DNA from: Candidatus Marsarchaeota G1 archaeon BE_D
Lineage (GTDB): Archaea; Thermoproteota; Thermoprotei_A; Marsarchaeales; Marsarchaeaceae
Length of the DNA stretch: 41,333 bases
Reading direction: 5' to 3'
Assembly (NCBI GenBank): GCA_003019595.1
Contig: NEXD01000008.1
Span: 1-41,333, forward strand
The position numbers and the translations under genes are program-made. Shown in pieces: positions 8,201 through 17,149 of this stretch. The notes beneath the pieces are model-generated. The model did not search any database. It was not told the origin of the DNA and was given only the letters and a program-made list of their open reading frames with translations. Each line of letters opens with the position of its first letter. The first letter of the stretch is position 1.

Positions 8201-8626
8201 AATGCGGAGATATTCATAGGTGTGGTGTACTACCAGAAGCTTCATCACATGGTCGCTGACAAAATCCACGCGCGCGCAAGGGGTAACGTGCAAATAACTA
8301 CGCGTCAGCCTACTGAGGGAAGAGCTAGGGAGGGTGGGCTGAGATTTGGTGAAATGGAACGAGACGTCCTTATAGGCCACGGAGCTGCGGCTCTCCTCAA
8401 AGACCGGCTTCTAGACAACTCAGACAAGACGCTTGTCGGCGTTTGTGACATCTGTGGGCTTGTGGTTTATTACGACTTTAGAAAGGGTGAGTATGTTTGT
8501 CCGCTGGACGGTGAAAAGACAAAAGTGAGCACGGTTTACACACCTTATGCTTTCAAGCTCCTTATTCAGGAGCTTATGAGTATGGGAATTTCCCCAAGAC
8601 TCAAAGTGAGCGAGCTTGGTGATTAG
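5213..8626 (+). CDS. rpoB: DNA-directed RNA polymerase subunit B, undivided
   Basis: Second-largest polymerase subunit, 1137 aa in one chain, unlike the split B'/B'' of many methanogens and halophiles. Conserved blocks include WGRICPSETPEGVNCGL, GYNIEDAIIINK, and ELGDKFASRHGQKG from ~890, followed by PDIIINPHAFPSRMT. These build the hybrid-binding and active-centre region. Near the C-terminus a Zn-ribbon remnant has C1078-x2-C1081 and C1096, but the expected fourth Cys is Asp1099 (CPLDGE). The TTG start at 5213 is supported by GGTGAT five nt upstream. The stop precedes rpoA' by 2 nt. It belongs to a tight transcription/translation operon. Confidence 0.97.
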   Translation: MSDNKNNNNDTAVTLIKSFIEERGLVRLHLDSYNRFIQNEFKKIIEEVGVVESTKGDLKIKAVNPTLGKPLYDEFLNKQRIMPEITEPDFVTRAITPLEARTRGLTYSVPIYCDFVISDGQETYDEKSVLIGELPVMLKSNLCRTNGLSEEQLIRIGEDPKDPGGYFIINGSERIIVSQEDLATNHIFVEEGPSGSTVLYVAKVSSVTRTANRTNVSVELTKEGKIYVYILRHKLPMAVVFRALGVETDRDIALLISDDEKIQELLTPSFIEAETLASSAEEALRYIGNRIMVGFSRSPDPKKRAEEIIATRFLPHLGTANSKEVKSRKAAFLARMVEQVLEAYLNRRLPTDKDHYGNKRLRLAGDLMATVLRNAMQNFVKDLRHNIDKSRGRKGRIVVKALVSANLLTDKIIHALATGNWPDGKTGVSQILDRTNYLSTLSHLRRVVSPLNRLHANPEARELHMTQWGRICPSETPEGVNCGLVKNLALTAIVSVGLSESEVSKLEDLLLRKEGVQPFAGRIEDSKGERVYIDGRLLGYHPDVVQLAQDLRIKRRSGVISPEVSISIMNQGGRRELHINTDSGRVLRPLIIVKDGQPLLTESLVRDVEAKKIKWSDLVKMGVIEYVDALEEENCLIAVDLETLRNSRNPEKYTHMEIAPWAIMGVVASIIPYSNHNQSPRNTYESAMAKQALGLFASNYRIRSDSRGHILHYPQKPIVTTSGAKVVGFETRPAGQNVILAVATFEGYNIEDAIIINKASVERGLGRSTFFRMYEAVEKKYPGGLIDKITIPEQTVRGYRGSKAYEKLDEDGIVPPEIEVFGDEVIIGRVSPPRFGQQIREVEIGGVVQQDTSVSLKHSEKGRVDRVVVTIDKDGNKLVKIRVRDLRVPELGDKFASRHGQKGVVAYVVPQEDMPFTEQGIVPDIIINPHAFPSRMTVGQLIELLGGKVGALAATQVDGTPFVGEDPSDLKAKLKALGFNPTGVESMIDGRTGQRINAEIFIGVVYYQKLHHMVADKIHARARGNVQITTRQPTEGRAREGGLRFGEMERDVLIGHGAAALLKDRLLDNSDKTLVGVCDICGLVVYYDFRKGEYVCPLDGEKTKVSTVYTPYAFKLLIQELMSMGISPRLKVSELGD

Positions 8627-8628
8627 CC

Positions 8629-11298
8629 TTGACCGCGACTTTTAAACAGATTAGAGGAATTAAGTTCGGGCTTCTTTCGCCCGATATGATTAGAAAAATT
8701 TCGGTTTTAGAAATTAAAACAGAGGATCTTTACGATAGAGACGGTTTACCAGTCAAAGATGGATTGATGGATAGAAGAATGGGCACATTAGAGCCAAATC
8801 AGCGCTGTCAAACGTGTGGAGGTTTGTGGAATCAGTGTCCTGGGCATTTTGGACATATAGAGCTTGCCAAACCAGTTTTTCATGTGGGGCACATGAAAAA
8901 AATCGTCGAAGTTTTAAAGGCGGTTTGCCATCAGTGCCACAGGTTAATGTTACCTGAAGAAGAAATCCAAGAGCTTTACGCTCGTTTCGAAAAGCTTGAA
9001 GTGAGAAGACCAGAACAGGCCCGTCTCTTCGTAAAGAAGGTGATAGCAAAGGCCACAGGATCAAGAAGCGGTGAGAGAGCGCTTCCCAAGTGCCCACATT
9101 GTGGGACTCCTAGAAGAAAAATAAGGCTTGAAAAGCCTGTCACGATAATTGAAGAAAAGGAAGAAGGCGATGTCAAAATTTATCCAGACCAAGTGTTAAT
9201 GGAACTTTCGCTGATAGAAGACAGGCGCGATATAAAGCTACTTGGTATGGACCCGGATTACGCAAGACCAGAATGGATGGTCCTTACCGTTTTACCCGTC
9301 CCCCCACTCGTTGTAAGGCCTTCTATCATACTTGAGTCGGGTGACCGCTCAGAAGACGACCTTACTCACAAGCTTGTCGACATTGTAAGAACAAATAAGA
9401 AACTAAACGAGTGCATCGTAAACGGCTCAGCTAGGATTGTTATAGAGCACTGGTGGGACCTTCTACAGTTCCATGTGGCCACATTCTTCGATAACGAGGT
9501 TGCGGGCTATCCACCTGCAAAACACAGAAGTGGGAGGCCTTTAAGGACGATAGCACAAAGGCTCAAAGGAAAAGACGGGCTGTTCCGTGGAGGTTTGTCT
9601 GGTAAAAGGGTGGACTTTTCTGCAAGAACTGTGATTTCTCCAGACCCAAGTCTTAGCATCAACGAAGTGGGCGTTCCATACGAGGTGGCAAAAATACTAA
9701 CCATTCCAGAAAGGGTCACAAAATACAACTTGGAAAGACTAAGGCGCTCTGTGCTAGCTGGGGCTGATGCTTTGGAAGGCGCTAACTATGTAATAAGGCC
9801 TGATGGCAGAAGAATTGATCTAAGCAGAGTAAAGGATAGGAGCGAGCTTGCGCAGAACCTAGACCAAAACTATATCGTGGAGCGTCATCTGCGCGATGGT
9901 GACATCGTTCTTTTCAATAGACAGCCTTCGCTTCACAGAATGTCAATAATGGCGCACAAAGTAAAAGTGTTACCCGGAAGGACTTTCAGATTAAATCCGG
10001 CGGTTTGTCCGCCTTATAACGCGGATTTTGACGGCGACGAAATGAACCTTCATGTGCCCCAAAACGAAGAAGCAAGAGCTGAAGCGCTAGTTCTTATGCT
10101 CGTTCAAGAGCAAATTCTCTCACCCAGGTTTGGCGGCCCCATAATAGGAGGCATGCAGGATTACATAACTGGTGCGTACATGTTGACAAGAAAGACCACG
10201 CTTCTCACCCGCTCACAAGTGGAAGAGCTTTTGGCTGTCGCAGGAATTTCTGTCGATTCTCTTCCTGAACCAGTGGTTAAGAAGCCTGTGGAGTTATGGA
10301 GTGGTAAGCAGGTGTTCAGTCTGCTTTTGCCAAAAGGCATCAACTATATAGGGCGCACCAACCTTGCGCCAAAGCATAATTGTAAGTTTGAAGAGTGCGA
10401 ATTTGAAGACTATGTTTTGATAAAGGATGGCATTCTCATAAGTGGAGTGATCGACAAAAAAGCCTTGGGTCATAGCCAACCCGATAGTCTTTTACACAGA
10501 ATCGTAAAAGACTATGGCGCGCAAGTGGCAAAGGAGTTTATAGACAGAGCGTTTAAGGTTTTCACATACTACTTGGATCACTATGGTTTTACGATGACCT
10601 ACGATGATGTGAGCCTTCCGCAAAGCGTGCTTTCTGAAATAGACAATATGGTTGACCAAGCGGAAAAACAGGTTGAAAGGTTGATCGAAGCTTACAAACG
10701 GGGAGAGTTGGAGCCTCTTCCAGGAAAAACCATTGAAGAAACACTCGAACAAAAGATCATGCAAGTTTTAACCGATGTTCGCGATAAAATAGGAATGCTT
10801 GCAGCTGAACACACGGATCAAGAAAATGGCGCGCTCATCATGGCAAAAACTGGTTCAAGAGGTAACATGCTAAACCTTACCCAGATGGCCGCTGTAATTG
10901 GGCAAGTTTCTGTAAGAGGTAAAAGAATTTATCGTGGGTACACACAAAGGTCGCTTCCGCACTACGAGTGGGGAGACATGGGCGCTAAATCAAGAGGTTT
11001 TGTCACCTCAAGCTTTAGCAGGGGGCTTAGTCCCACTGAGTTCTTCTTCCATGCCGCTGGTGGTAGAGAAGGACTCGTGGACACCGCTGTTAGAACGTCA
11101 CAAAGTGGGTATATGCAGCGCAGGCTTATCAACGCACTCCAAGATTTGCGTGTTGAGTACGACTACACAGTAAGAACGCCGAATGGCATGATAATTCAGT
11201 TTGTTTACGGCGAAGACAACGTTGACCCAAGTAAAAGCGATGGTGGTAGATCGGTGAATGTTGAAAAACTTGTTGAAGAGGTGGTAAGGAGTGAGTAA
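8629..11298 (+). CDS. rpoA1: DNA-directed RNA polymerase subunit A' (A1)
   Basis: N-terminal two thirds of the largest polymerase subunit, 889 aa, carrying the catalytic magnesium site [10 protein letters not shown] at 464-473 (Asp466, Asp468, Asp470). The N-terminal zinc site is [18 protein letters not shown] second Cys pair, CHQC, is followed by [22 protein letters not shown] and [11 protein letters not shown] are further polymerase signatures. The bridge-helix region ([19 protein letters not shown]) is near the C-terminus. The TTG start at 8629 has GGTGAT exactly five nt upstream, the same spacing as rpoB. The gene overlaps rpoA'' by 8 nt. Confidence 0.97.
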   Translation: MTATFKQIRGIKFGLLSPDMIRKISVLEIKTEDLYDRDGLPVKDGLMDRRMGTLEPNQRCQTCGGLWNQCPGHFGHIELAKPVFHVGHMKKIVEVLKAVCHQCHRLMLPEEEIQELYARFEKLEVRRPEQARLFVKKVIAKATGSRSGERALPKCPHCGTPRRKIRLEKPVTIIEEKEEGDVKIYPDQVLMELSLIEDRRDIKLLGMDPDYARPEWMVLTVLPVPPLVVRPSIILESGDRSEDDLTHKLVDIVRTNKKLNECIVNGSARIVIEHWWDLLQFHVATFFDNEVAGYPPAKHRSGRPLRTIAQRLKGKDGLFRGGLSGKRVDFSARTVISPDPSLSINEVGVPYEVAKILTIPERVTKYNLERLRRSVLAGADALEGANYVIRPDGRRIDLSRVKDRSELAQNLDQNYIVERHLRDGDIVLFNRQPSLHRMSIMAHKVKVLPGRTFRLNPAVCPPYNADFDGDEMNLHVPQNEEARAEALVLMLVQEQILSPRFGGPIIGGMQDYITGAYMLTRKTTLLTRSQVEELLAVAGISVDSLPEPVVKKPVELWSGKQVFSLLLPKGINYIGRTNLAPKHNCKFEECEFEDYVLIKDGILISGVIDKKALGHSQPDSLLHRIVKDYGAQVAKEFIDRAFKVFTYYLDHYGFTMTYDDVSLPQSVLSEIDNMVDQAEKQVERLIEAYKRGELEPLPGKTIEETLEQKIMQVLTDVRDKIGMLAAEHTDQENGALIMAKTGSRGNMLNLTQMAAVIGQVSVRGKRIYRGYTQRSLPHYEWGDMGAKSRGFVTSSFSRGLSPTEFFFHAAGGREGLVDTAVRTSQSGYMQRRLINALQDLRVEYDYTVRTPNGMIIQFVYGEDNVDPSKSDGGRSVNVEKLVEEVVRSE

Positions 11299-12535
11299 GA
11301 AAGACGAGTCTTCAACGTTGCAATTGTTAAAGAAAAAACAAGAAGAGTTAAAAAAGATCATTGAACAAATTCCTTCATCATCGATTCTTCCAAGACCAGT
11401 TGTAGAAAAGATTATCGAAGTTTGCGCTTCAAAGGGCTTGACCCATAAGCAGTTTGAAAAAGTGGTAAAGAAAGCGGTAGAAAAGTACGAAGCCGCAATG
11501 GTTGAACCAGGGGAGCCTGTTGGTGTTGTTGCGGCGCAGTCTATTGGTGAACCTGGTACTCAAATGACTTTGCGAACTTTCCACTACGCGGGTGTAAGGG
11601 AGTACAACGTAACGCTTGGTCTTCCAAGGCTTATAGAAATAGTCGACGCAAGAAAAACGCCTTCAACGCCCATGATGACCATTTATCTTGAGGAAGGGTA
11701 CAGAAACTCGCGCGAAAAGGCGTATGAAGTGGCTAAAAAGATACTTCAAGTTACTATCGATGATATAGCAGACAATATAAGCATAGGGGATGGTTACATT
11801 TCGTTCACGCTAAACGCCGAGCAAATGGAAAAGCACGAAATAAAGCTCGACGAGGTTATAGAAGCGGTAAAGGGCGCTCTTGGGAAGGCGAGGTCAGAAA
11901 AGGCTGAGATTGTAAAGGAAGGAAACAACGCTTTTACAGTGATGAACGAGGAGATGAATAGCGCCTTGTTGTACAAGCTCAGAGGTAAGCTCGCATCCGT
12001 AGTGCTAAGGGGTATTAAGGGCATCACAAAAGTGTACTTAGAAAAAACGCGTAACACACAAGGTGAAGAAGAGTGGTACATAATTACTCAAGGTAGCGAC
12101 CTTGCAAAGGTGATAAAGTTTGAAGGTGTGGACAAGACAAGAACCGTGACAAACAACATTTACGAAATATACGAAGTTTTGGGAATAGAAGCCGCAAGGA
12201 ACGCGATAATTCGCGAAGTGATCTCGACACTCAAAGAACAAGGTCTTGAAGTCGACTATAGACACATAGCGCTTCTTGCAGACTGGATGACCGAGTCTGG
12301 TCAGATTAAGCCGGTGAGCAGAGCTGGTATAACGCTTGGCAAGTCGAGCGTGCTTGCGAAAGCCGCATTCGAGGTCACAGTGAATCACCTAATTGGCGCC
12401 GCAGAATCTGCAGAGCTTGACACGCTTGAGGGCGTAACAGAAAGCGTTATAGTTGGGAACTACATACCTATGGGAACGGGAATGGTGGAATTACTCGTAA
12501 AACTGAGGTCTTTGGGAAATGTCGGAAACAATTAA
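11291..12535 (+). CDS. rpoA2: DNA-directed RNA polymerase subunit A'' (A2)
   Basis: C-terminal third of the largest polymerase subunit, 414 aa. The trigger-loop region [28 protein letters not shown] is conserved; only part of it is needed to recognise the family. Near the C-terminus [20 protein letters not shown] and [15 protein letters not shown] match the jaw/cleft region of archaeal A''. The GTG start at 11291 overlaps the end of rpoA'. The first ~45 residues are Lys/Glu-rich. The gene overlaps the L30e gene downstream by 17 nt, indicating translational coupling. Confidence 0.97.
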   Translation: MSKKDESSTLQLLKKKQEELKKIIEQIPSSSILPRPVVEKIIEVCASKGLTHKQFEKVVKKAVEKYEAAMVEPGEPVGVVAAQSIGEPGTQMTLRTFHYAGVREYNVTLGLPRLIEIVDARKTPSTPMMTIYLEEGYRNSREKAYEVAKKILQVTIDDIADNISIGDGYISFTLNAEQMEKHEIKLDEVIEAVKGALGKARSEKAEIVKEGNNAFTVMNEEMNSALLYKLRGKLASVVLRGIKGITKVYLEKTRNTQGEEEWYIITQGSDLAKVIKFEGVDKTRTVTNNIYEIYEVLGIEAARNAIIREVISTLKEQGLEVDYRHIALLADWMTESGQIKPVSRAGITLGKSSVLAKAAFEVTVNHLIGAAESAELDTLEGVTESVIVGNYIPMGTGMVELLVKLRSLGNVGNN

Positions 12536-12815
12536 TTCTCTTAAAGTCGCAGTAAAAAGCGGTAAAGTGGTGTTTGGACTAAAGCAGACGCTTCAAGGGA
12601 TCGAAAGAGGCTCCGTGAAACTTGTGGTGATTTCTGCAAACGCTCCAAAGGAACACGAGCAAAAAGTAGAGCAAGCCTTAAAGAAAGGCGGGGTAAAAAT
12701 TTACCGATTTCCTGGAAGTGGCTGGGATCTTGCATCAGTGTGTTCGCGTAGCCACATCATTTCGGTTATGGGAGTGATAGACCCAGGTGAATCTGACTTG
12801 TTCGAAAGGGTTTAG
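12519..12815 (+). CDS. rpl30e: Ribosomal protein L30e
   Basis: A 98-aa protein of the L7Ae/L30e/S12e RNA-binding family. [23 protein letters not shown] followed by [15 protein letters not shown] is the L30e pattern; the position between the A'' subunit and NusA genes is the usual archaeal site. It is part of the large ribosomal subunit. The ATG lies inside the end of rpoA''. The TAG stop is followed by GGGGTGAT, the ribosome binding site of nusA. Confidence 0.93.
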   Translation: MSETINSLKVAVKSGKVVFGLKQTLQGIERGSVKLVVISANAPKEHEQKVEQALKKGGVKIYRFPGSGWDLASVCSRSHIISVMGVIDPGESDLFERV

Positions 12816-12830
12816 GGGTGATTCAAGATA
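12815..12830 (+). promoter_or_regulatory. Ribosome binding site that points to an ATA start for nusA
   Basis: GGGGTGAT is followed by TCAAG and then ATA at 12828-12830. The same GGTGAT-N5-start arrangement precedes TTG in rpoB and rpoA', and GGTGAG-N5-TTG precedes rps10. No ATG, GTG or TTG exists in frame between the preceding TGA (12819-12821) and ATG 12858, which lies ~30 nt past this site. Confidence 0.6.
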
Positions 12831-13274
12831 GGCGAAATAAAGCTTAGCCTTGAACAGATGAGATATATCGGCCTATTTGAATCACTCACTGGTGCGTCGG
12901 TAAAGGACTGCGTTCAACACGGTGAATCTTTGCTTTTTGTGGTCAATCCCGGAAACGCTGGTAAAGCCATAGGCAAACGAGGAAGTAACATAGAAAGAGT
13001 ATCAAAAGTCTTACAAAAAAAGGTTGAAGTGGTGGAATGGGCGGACACGCTTGAAGATTTTGTAAAGTCGATTTTCGCCCCTGCGCGCATTCTTTCGGTC
13101 AACTTGATTACCAACACCGATGGTTCAAAAAGGTTGATCGTCGTGCCACACGAAGAAGACCAGGGCCTTGCGATCGGTAAAAACGGAAGAAACATTCAAA
13201 AGGCGCGACTTCTTCTTAAGCGCTATTATGATATAGAGCACGTTGAAATAAAAAGTGCCAAAACTTTAACTTAG
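12828..13274 (+). CDS. nusA: Archaeal NusA-like transcription factor, two KH domains
   Basis: An RNA-binding protein of the archaeal NusA family, linked to transcription elongation or termination. Two KH domains are visible with loops AIGKRGSNIERV and AIGKNGRNIQKA. Conserved N-terminal residues IKLSLEQMRYIGLFE lie in frame before the first ATG (12858), so translation very probably begins upstream. The best candidate is ATA 12828, five nt after GGTGAT. Starting there gives 148 aa; starting at 12858 gives 138 aa and removes the first conserved strand. The gene sits between L30e and S12, its usual archaeal position. Confidence 0.9.
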   Translation: MGEIKLSLEQMRYIGLFESLTGASVKDCVQHGESLLFVVNPGNAGKAIGKRGSNIERVSKVLQKKVEVVEWADTLEDFVKSIFAPARILSVNLITNTDGSKRLIVVPHEEDQGLAIGKNGRNIQKARLLLKRYYDIEHVEIKSAKTLT

Positions 13275-13318
13275 ACTTATAAGGCACCTTGGTTGTATTT
13301 ATGAAAACGGTGAGTTGA

Positions 13319-13762
13319 TTGGCGGATTCAAAAAGCCCACGGGGCGCGTTTGCCGCAAGAAAGCTTTACAGAAAAAGACAGAAGTTTCGTTGGTCAGACA
13401 GAAAGTATCTTATAAGAAAGCTACAGCTAAAAAAGAAAGTCGATCCTTTGATGGGCGCCCCCCAAGCGCGTGGAATTGTTCTTGAAAAGGTTGGCGTGGA
13501 ATCACGTCAGCCCAATTCCGCGGTAAGAAAGTGTGTGCGCGTTCAGCTCATCAAAAACGGTAAACAGGTCACGGCGTTTCTTCCAGGAGACGGTTCTCTC
13601 AACTATGTTGATGAGCACGATGAAGTTATAATCGAAGGAATAGGCGGAACCCTTGGAAGGTCGATGGGCGACCTTCCTGGCGTAAGATATAAAGTTGTTA
13701 AAGTGAACGGCGTTCCGTTGAATTTGTTGATAACAGGCAAAAGGCAAAAGCCTGTTAGGTGA
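13319..13762 (+). CDS. rps12: Ribosomal protein S12 (uS12)
   Basis: 147 aa, decoding-centre protein of the small subunit. Conserved blocks are [20 protein letters not shown], which includes the PNSA loop at the decoding site, VTAFLPGDG and [15 protein letters not shown]. The TTG start at 13319 follows GGTGAG by four nt. The stop TGA is embedded in the GGTGAT ribosome binding site of rps7, so the two genes are translationally coupled. Confidence 0.97.
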   Translation: MADSKSPRGAFAARKLYRKRQKFRWSDRKYLIRKLQLKKKVDPLMGAPQARGIVLEKVGVESRQPNSAVRKCVRVQLIKNGKQVTAFLPGDGSLNYVDEHDEVIIEGIGGTLGRSMGDLPGVRYKVVKVNGVPLNLLITGKRQKPVR

Positions 13763-13767
13763 TGTTT

Positions 13768-14331
13768 TTGATACCAAAACTCTTTGGTAAATGGGACTTT
13801 TCGGAAGTCGAAGTAAAAGACCCAGGACTCAAAAGGTACATTTGTCTGAGGCCTCTGTTTTATCCCTATTCTGCTGGAAGACACGAAAGACGTGCATTCG
13901 GAAAGGGCGAAGTGATGGTCGTCGAAAGGCTTGCCAACATGCTCATGCGACCTGGCAAAAACGGTGGAAAAAAAGCGCACGCAATTTCCATTGTGCGTCA
14001 CGCGTTTGAAATAATACACGTAAGAACTGGAAAGAACCCCATACAAGTGTTGGTAGACGCGATTCACAATAGCTCCCCAAAAGAAGAGACTACAAGGGTT
14101 GCGTATGGTGGAATCGTTTACCGCGTTTCTGTGGATGTGTCGCCGTTAAGGAGGGTTGATCTAGCGCTTAGATTTCTTGCGGAAGGCGCAAGAACTAGAA
14201 ACAAAAACTCCACAAAGCCTTTGGCCGAGTCGCTTGCGGAAGAGCTTATTGCGGCGGCTTCGGGTGATAGCAGAAGCTACGCCATCGCCAAAAAGGACGA
14301 AATCGAAAGAATCGCGCTATCCTCAAGATGA
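13768..14331 (+). CDS. rps7: Ribosomal protein S7 (uS7)
   Basis: Small-subunit assembly protein that binds the 16S 3' domain. Motifs include [20 protein letters not shown] and [32 protein letters not shown] and [14 protein letters not shown] follow, as in archaeal S7. I chose TTG 13768 ([11 protein letters not shown]) because it is four nt after GGTGAT; GTG 13759 or ATG 13762 would overlap the ribosome binding site itself. The length of 187 aa is normal for archaea. It ends the polymerase/S12/S7 operon before a 92-nt spacer. Confidence 0.95.
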   Translation: MIPKLFGKWDFSEVEVKDPGLKRYICLRPLFYPYSAGRHERRAFGKGEVMVVERLANMLMRPGKNGGKKAHAISIVRHAFEIIHVRTGKNPIQVLVDAIHNSSPKEETTRVAYGGIVYRVSVDVSPLRRVDLALRFLAEGARTRNKNSTKPLAESLAEELIAAASGDSRSYAIAKKDEIERIALSSR

Positions 14332-14375
14332 GCGATTTGGTGGCAGATATCCTAACACCAAATTCACCAGCAAAA

Positions 14376-14384
14376 CTTAATATG
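14376..14384 (+). promoter_or_regulatory. Putative TATA box for EF-1A
   Basis: CTTAATATG lies ~45 nt before the ATG at 14424 in the 92-nt spacer after rps7. Transcription would begin near 14406 and leave a short leader holding the site AAGGTGTG. This suggests EF-1A and S10 also have their own promoter. Confidence 0.4.
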
Positions 14385-14423
14385 CGGTTGAACTAATTGT
14401 GATATTACAAAAAGGTGTGAAAA

Positions 14424-15731
14424 ATGTCAGCTAAGCCACACTTGAATCTGGTGGTTATTGGTCATATTGACCATGGTAAAAGCACTTTGGTAGGCCACAT
14501 TTTGTATCTTACGGGTTTTGTGGACAAAAGAGAGTTCCAAGAGATAGAAGAAGAGGCCAAAAGAAAAGGACAAGAAGATAACAAGTTTGCATGGGTTTTG
14601 GACAAGTTGAAAGAAGAAAGGGAAAGAGGTATAACGATAGACCTTACGTTTTGGAAGTTTGAGACCAAAAAGTATTTCTTCACGTTCATCGACGCACCTG
14701 GTCACAGAGACTTCGTGAAAAACATGGTGACTGGCGCAAGTCAAGCGGACGCGGCGATACTCGTAGTTTCCGCGAAAAAGGGCGAATATGAGGCTGGTAT
14801 AGGCGCAACGGGTCAGACTAGGGAGCACGCGTTTCTCGCAAAAACGATGGGCGTAAACCAGCTTATCGTCGCCGTGAACAAGATGGACGACCCGAGCGTC
14901 AACTGGAGTGAGGCAAGGTACAAAGAAGTTGTAGACGGTCTGAGCAAGCTACTTAGGCAAATAGGCTATAAGGTGGAGGAGATACCTTTTGTTCCTATAT
15001 CCTCTTGGAGAGGTGACAACCTTCTTGAACGCTCACCCAACACGCCTTGGTACAAAGGCCCAACCATAATTGAAGCGCTGGACTTGCTAAAGGTGCCGCC
15101 CAAGCTCAACGACAAACCACTTAGAATTCCAATCCAAGATGTGTACTCGATTCAGGGTGTTGGCACAGTACCTGTGGGTCGAGTTGAAACTGGTATTCTA
15201 AAGGTCGGAGACGTTTTGGTTTTCATGCCGTCAAATAAGACGGGTGAAGTCAAGTCCATAGAAACGCACCACACGCCAATACAACAAGCAGAAAGCGGTG
15301 ACAACATAGGTTTCAACGTAAAAGGCATAAGCAAAGACGACATAAAAAGAGGTGACGTGGCTGGCAGAGTGAACAACCCTCCCACAGTGGTTGACGAGTT
15401 CACCGCAAGGATATTCGTTCTTTCACACCCCACCGCGATATCAGCTGGATACACCCCAGTTCTACACATTCACACGGCTACAGTTGCGTGTAAGATGATT
15501 TCGATAGAAAAGAAGCTAGACCCCAAAACTGGTCAACCCTTACCCGAAACTCCACAATTTCTTAAAACTGGTGATGCTGCAATAGTAAAGTTCAAGCCGA
15601 TAAAGCCGCTTTCTGCCGAAAAGTACAGCGAATTTCCGCCACTTGGAAGGTTTGCGATAAGAGACATGGGTAGGACAATAGCAGCGGGTGTGATCATAGA
15701 CCTCGTGCCCGCCCAGGTCACCAAAAAGTGA
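14424..15731 (+). CDS. tuf: Translation elongation factor 1-alpha
   Basis: A GTPase that delivers aminoacyl-tRNA to the ribosome, 435 aa. The G1 loop is GHIDHGKST at 13-21, with G3 DAPGH at 90-94 and G4 NKMD at 152-155. Domain II has VPVGRVETGILKVGD and FNVKGIS; domain III has RFAIRDMGRTIAAGVI. The lengths and insertions match archaeal EF-1A. The ATG at 14424 is preceded by a GGTG site. The spacing to rps10 is 17 nt. Confidence 0.98.
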   Translation: MSAKPHLNLVVIGHIDHGKSTLVGHILYLTGFVDKREFQEIEEEAKRKGQEDNKFAWVLDKLKEERERGITIDLTFWKFETKKYFFTFIDAPGHRDFVKNMVTGASQADAAILVVSAKKGEYEAGIGATGQTREHAFLAKTMGVNQLIVAVNKMDDPSVNWSEARYKEVVDGLSKLLRQIGYKVEEIPFVPISSWRGDNLLERSPNTPWYKGPTIIEALDLLKVPPKLNDKPLRIPIQDVYSIQGVGTVPVGRVETGILKVGDVLVFMPSNKTGEVKSIETHHTPIQQAESGDNIGFNVKGISKDDIKRGDVAGRVNNPPTVVDEFTARIFVLSHPTAISAGYTPVLHIHTATVACKMISIEKKLDPKTGQPLPETPQFLKTGDAAIVKFKPIKPLSAEKYSEFPPLGRFAIRDMGRTIAAGVIIDLVPAQVTKK

Positions 15732-15748
15732 TCTTTGGGTGAGCCATA

Positions 15749-16057
15749 TTGCCTCAAAAAGCGCGAATAAGACTCTGGAGCACCGATATTCAAAAACTAA
15801 ACATGGTTTGCTCTCAAATCGTGGAACTTGGTAAAAAAAGCGGGGTAAAGGTTTCAGGGCCCATACCTTTACCCACAAAGAAGCTCAAGGTTGTCACAAG
15901 AAGGTCTCCTTGCGGTGAAGGAACGGACACCTACGACAAATGGGTCATGAAAATTCACAAACGAATAATAGACCTACCAGCTGAAGAAAGAACGATGCGC
16001 CAACTTATGCGTATAAGCGTTCCAGAAGGAGTAAAAATAGAGCTGGAACTGGTTTAA
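15749..16057 (+). CDS. rps10: Ribosomal protein S10 (uS10)
   Basis: 102 aa, small-subunit protein. KARIRLWSTD, SGPIPLPTKKLKVVTRRSPCGEG and KRIIDLPAEERTMRQL are family blocks (only short parts of each are quoted). The TTG start at 15749 has GGTGAG five nt upstream. The gene directly follows EF-1A, the common archaeal order. Its TAA overlaps the stop of the convergent aldolase gene in the four bases TTAA. Confidence 0.96.
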   Translation: MPQKARIRLWSTDIQKLNMVCSQIVELGKKSGVKVSGPIPLPTKKLKVVTRRSPCGEGTDTYDKWVMKIHKRIIDLPAEERTMRQLMRISVPEGVKIELELV

Positions 16058-16818
16058 GGCGGAACAAGTATTTTGTTTTCTATTACTATTTCTTTTAATT
16101 TTCTTGCGGTTCTAAGCGGATCGTCACTTTGCCAAACATTTCTCCCAACCGCAAGACCGACTGCACCCGCTTGTATCGCACCTTGAACCTGTCTAAGAAA
16201 GTCCTCCTCGGTTGGCGCTTTTGGTCCACCAGACATGTAAACTTTTACTTTGCCTGCATTTTTAACCGCCCAACTAAAGGTGTTAGGGCTTCCAGTGTAC
16301 TTGATTTTTATCGCATCAGCCCCTAGCTCTAAACCAGCGCGTGCGGCATAAGCCACGATTTCAGGCGCTGTGTCGTCTTTTATCGCGGCACCTCGTGGAT
16401 AAATCCACGCTATAACAGGCAAGCCGTACTTGTGAGCTTCTTCGTGTAGTCTTCCAAATTCTTGAAACATTATGTGTTCGTGTTCGCTACCTAGGTAAAT
16501 TGTGTAACCAACCGCTTTTGCGCCAAGGCTAATCGCCTCTTCAACAGAACAAATCTGTCTTGATATGGGCTCACCTTTGAAAAGGTTTGTCTTTCCGTTC
16601 ACTTTTAGAATTAGCGGTACCCTGCCATCATAATACTTTTCGGCGATCCCTTTTTGTAAAATAATACCGTTGAATCCGCCTTTCGCTGCGATGTCAAGTA
16701 TGTAAGATGGGTCGTAGTTCAGTTCATTAAAATCGGTAGGACCGTGTTCCAAACCCTGATCATACGCCAAAAGCAGACTTCTTCCGTTGGTCATAAAAGC
16801 GTCGAGCGAAATGCGCAT
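16054..16818 (-). CDS. fba: Fructose-bisphosphate aldolase class I (archaeal DhnA/FbaB type)
   Basis: Cleaves or forms fructose 1,6-bisphosphate from dihydroxyacetone phosphate and glyceraldehyde 3-phosphate. LLLAYDQGLEHGP near residue 16 is the family N-terminus. The Schiff-base Lys is predicted in AIKIKYTG (Lys173). YMSGGPKAPTEEDF and GAVGLAVGRNVWQ form the phosphate-binding end of the barrel. I chose ATG 16818 because TTTTTAA lies 26 nt upstream; ATG 16833 is a close alternative. A longer open frame reaching 16989 adds residues unlike the family. The predicted length of 254 aa is normal. It shares TTAA with the convergent S10 gene. Its partner FBPase lies 1 kb away. Confidence 0.93.
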   Translation of the reverse strand: MRISLDAFMTNGRSLLLAYDQGLEHGPTDFNELNYDPSYILDIAAKGGFNGIILQKGIAEKYYDGRVPLILKVNGKTNLFKGEPISRQICSVEEAISLGAKAVGYTIYLGSEHEHIMFQEFGRLHEEAHKYGLPVIAWIYPRGAAIKDDTAPEIVAYAARAGLELGADAIKIKYTGSPNTFSWAVKNAGKVKVYMSGGPKAPTEEDFLRQVQGAIQAGAVGLAVGRNVWQSDDPLRTARKLKEIVIENKILVPP

Positions 16819-16839
16819 AATTAGTGTTTGCATTGGTTG

Positions 16840-16848
16840 ATTAAAAAG
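16840..16848 (-). promoter_or_regulatory. Putative TATA box for the aldolase gene
   Basis: On the minus strand GCTTTTTAA is centred ~26 nt before the ATG at 16818, the distance for a leaderless transcript. It argues for the shorter start. Confidence 0.45.
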
Positions 16849-17149
16849 CTTATTGTAAAAGCGTAGGATAACTGAAATCTGTAGATTCCAAAACGCTTGC
16901 GAGGGTTGAAAAGCCATACGCGTGTGAGAGCTTTGAGATTCAGACGCACAAAGAGTTGAAAGCCTGAAAAAGCTTTGCGCACAGAACACGAAAAAGATTA
17001 AAAACAGCTCGCTTTACAACCACTCATAAGTAGCGGATTTTACTAAACGCGTCATGATGGGTTTACAAGTCTTGCAAGTTTTTGTGCTTGATTTACCCTT
17101 AGAGTGATTGGAAGCTTGTGTAAGTCTTAAAACACGAAGAGGTCAGTCT

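Noticed and set aside
13791-14009. Second reading frame inside rps7
   Set aside because: Basic composition comes from the Lys/Arg-rich rps7 sequence read out of frame; no independent start signals.
16819-16989. N-terminal extension of the aldolase frame to 16989
   Set aside because: The added residues do not resemble the family, and a TATA-like box lies inside this stretch 26 nt before ATG 16818.
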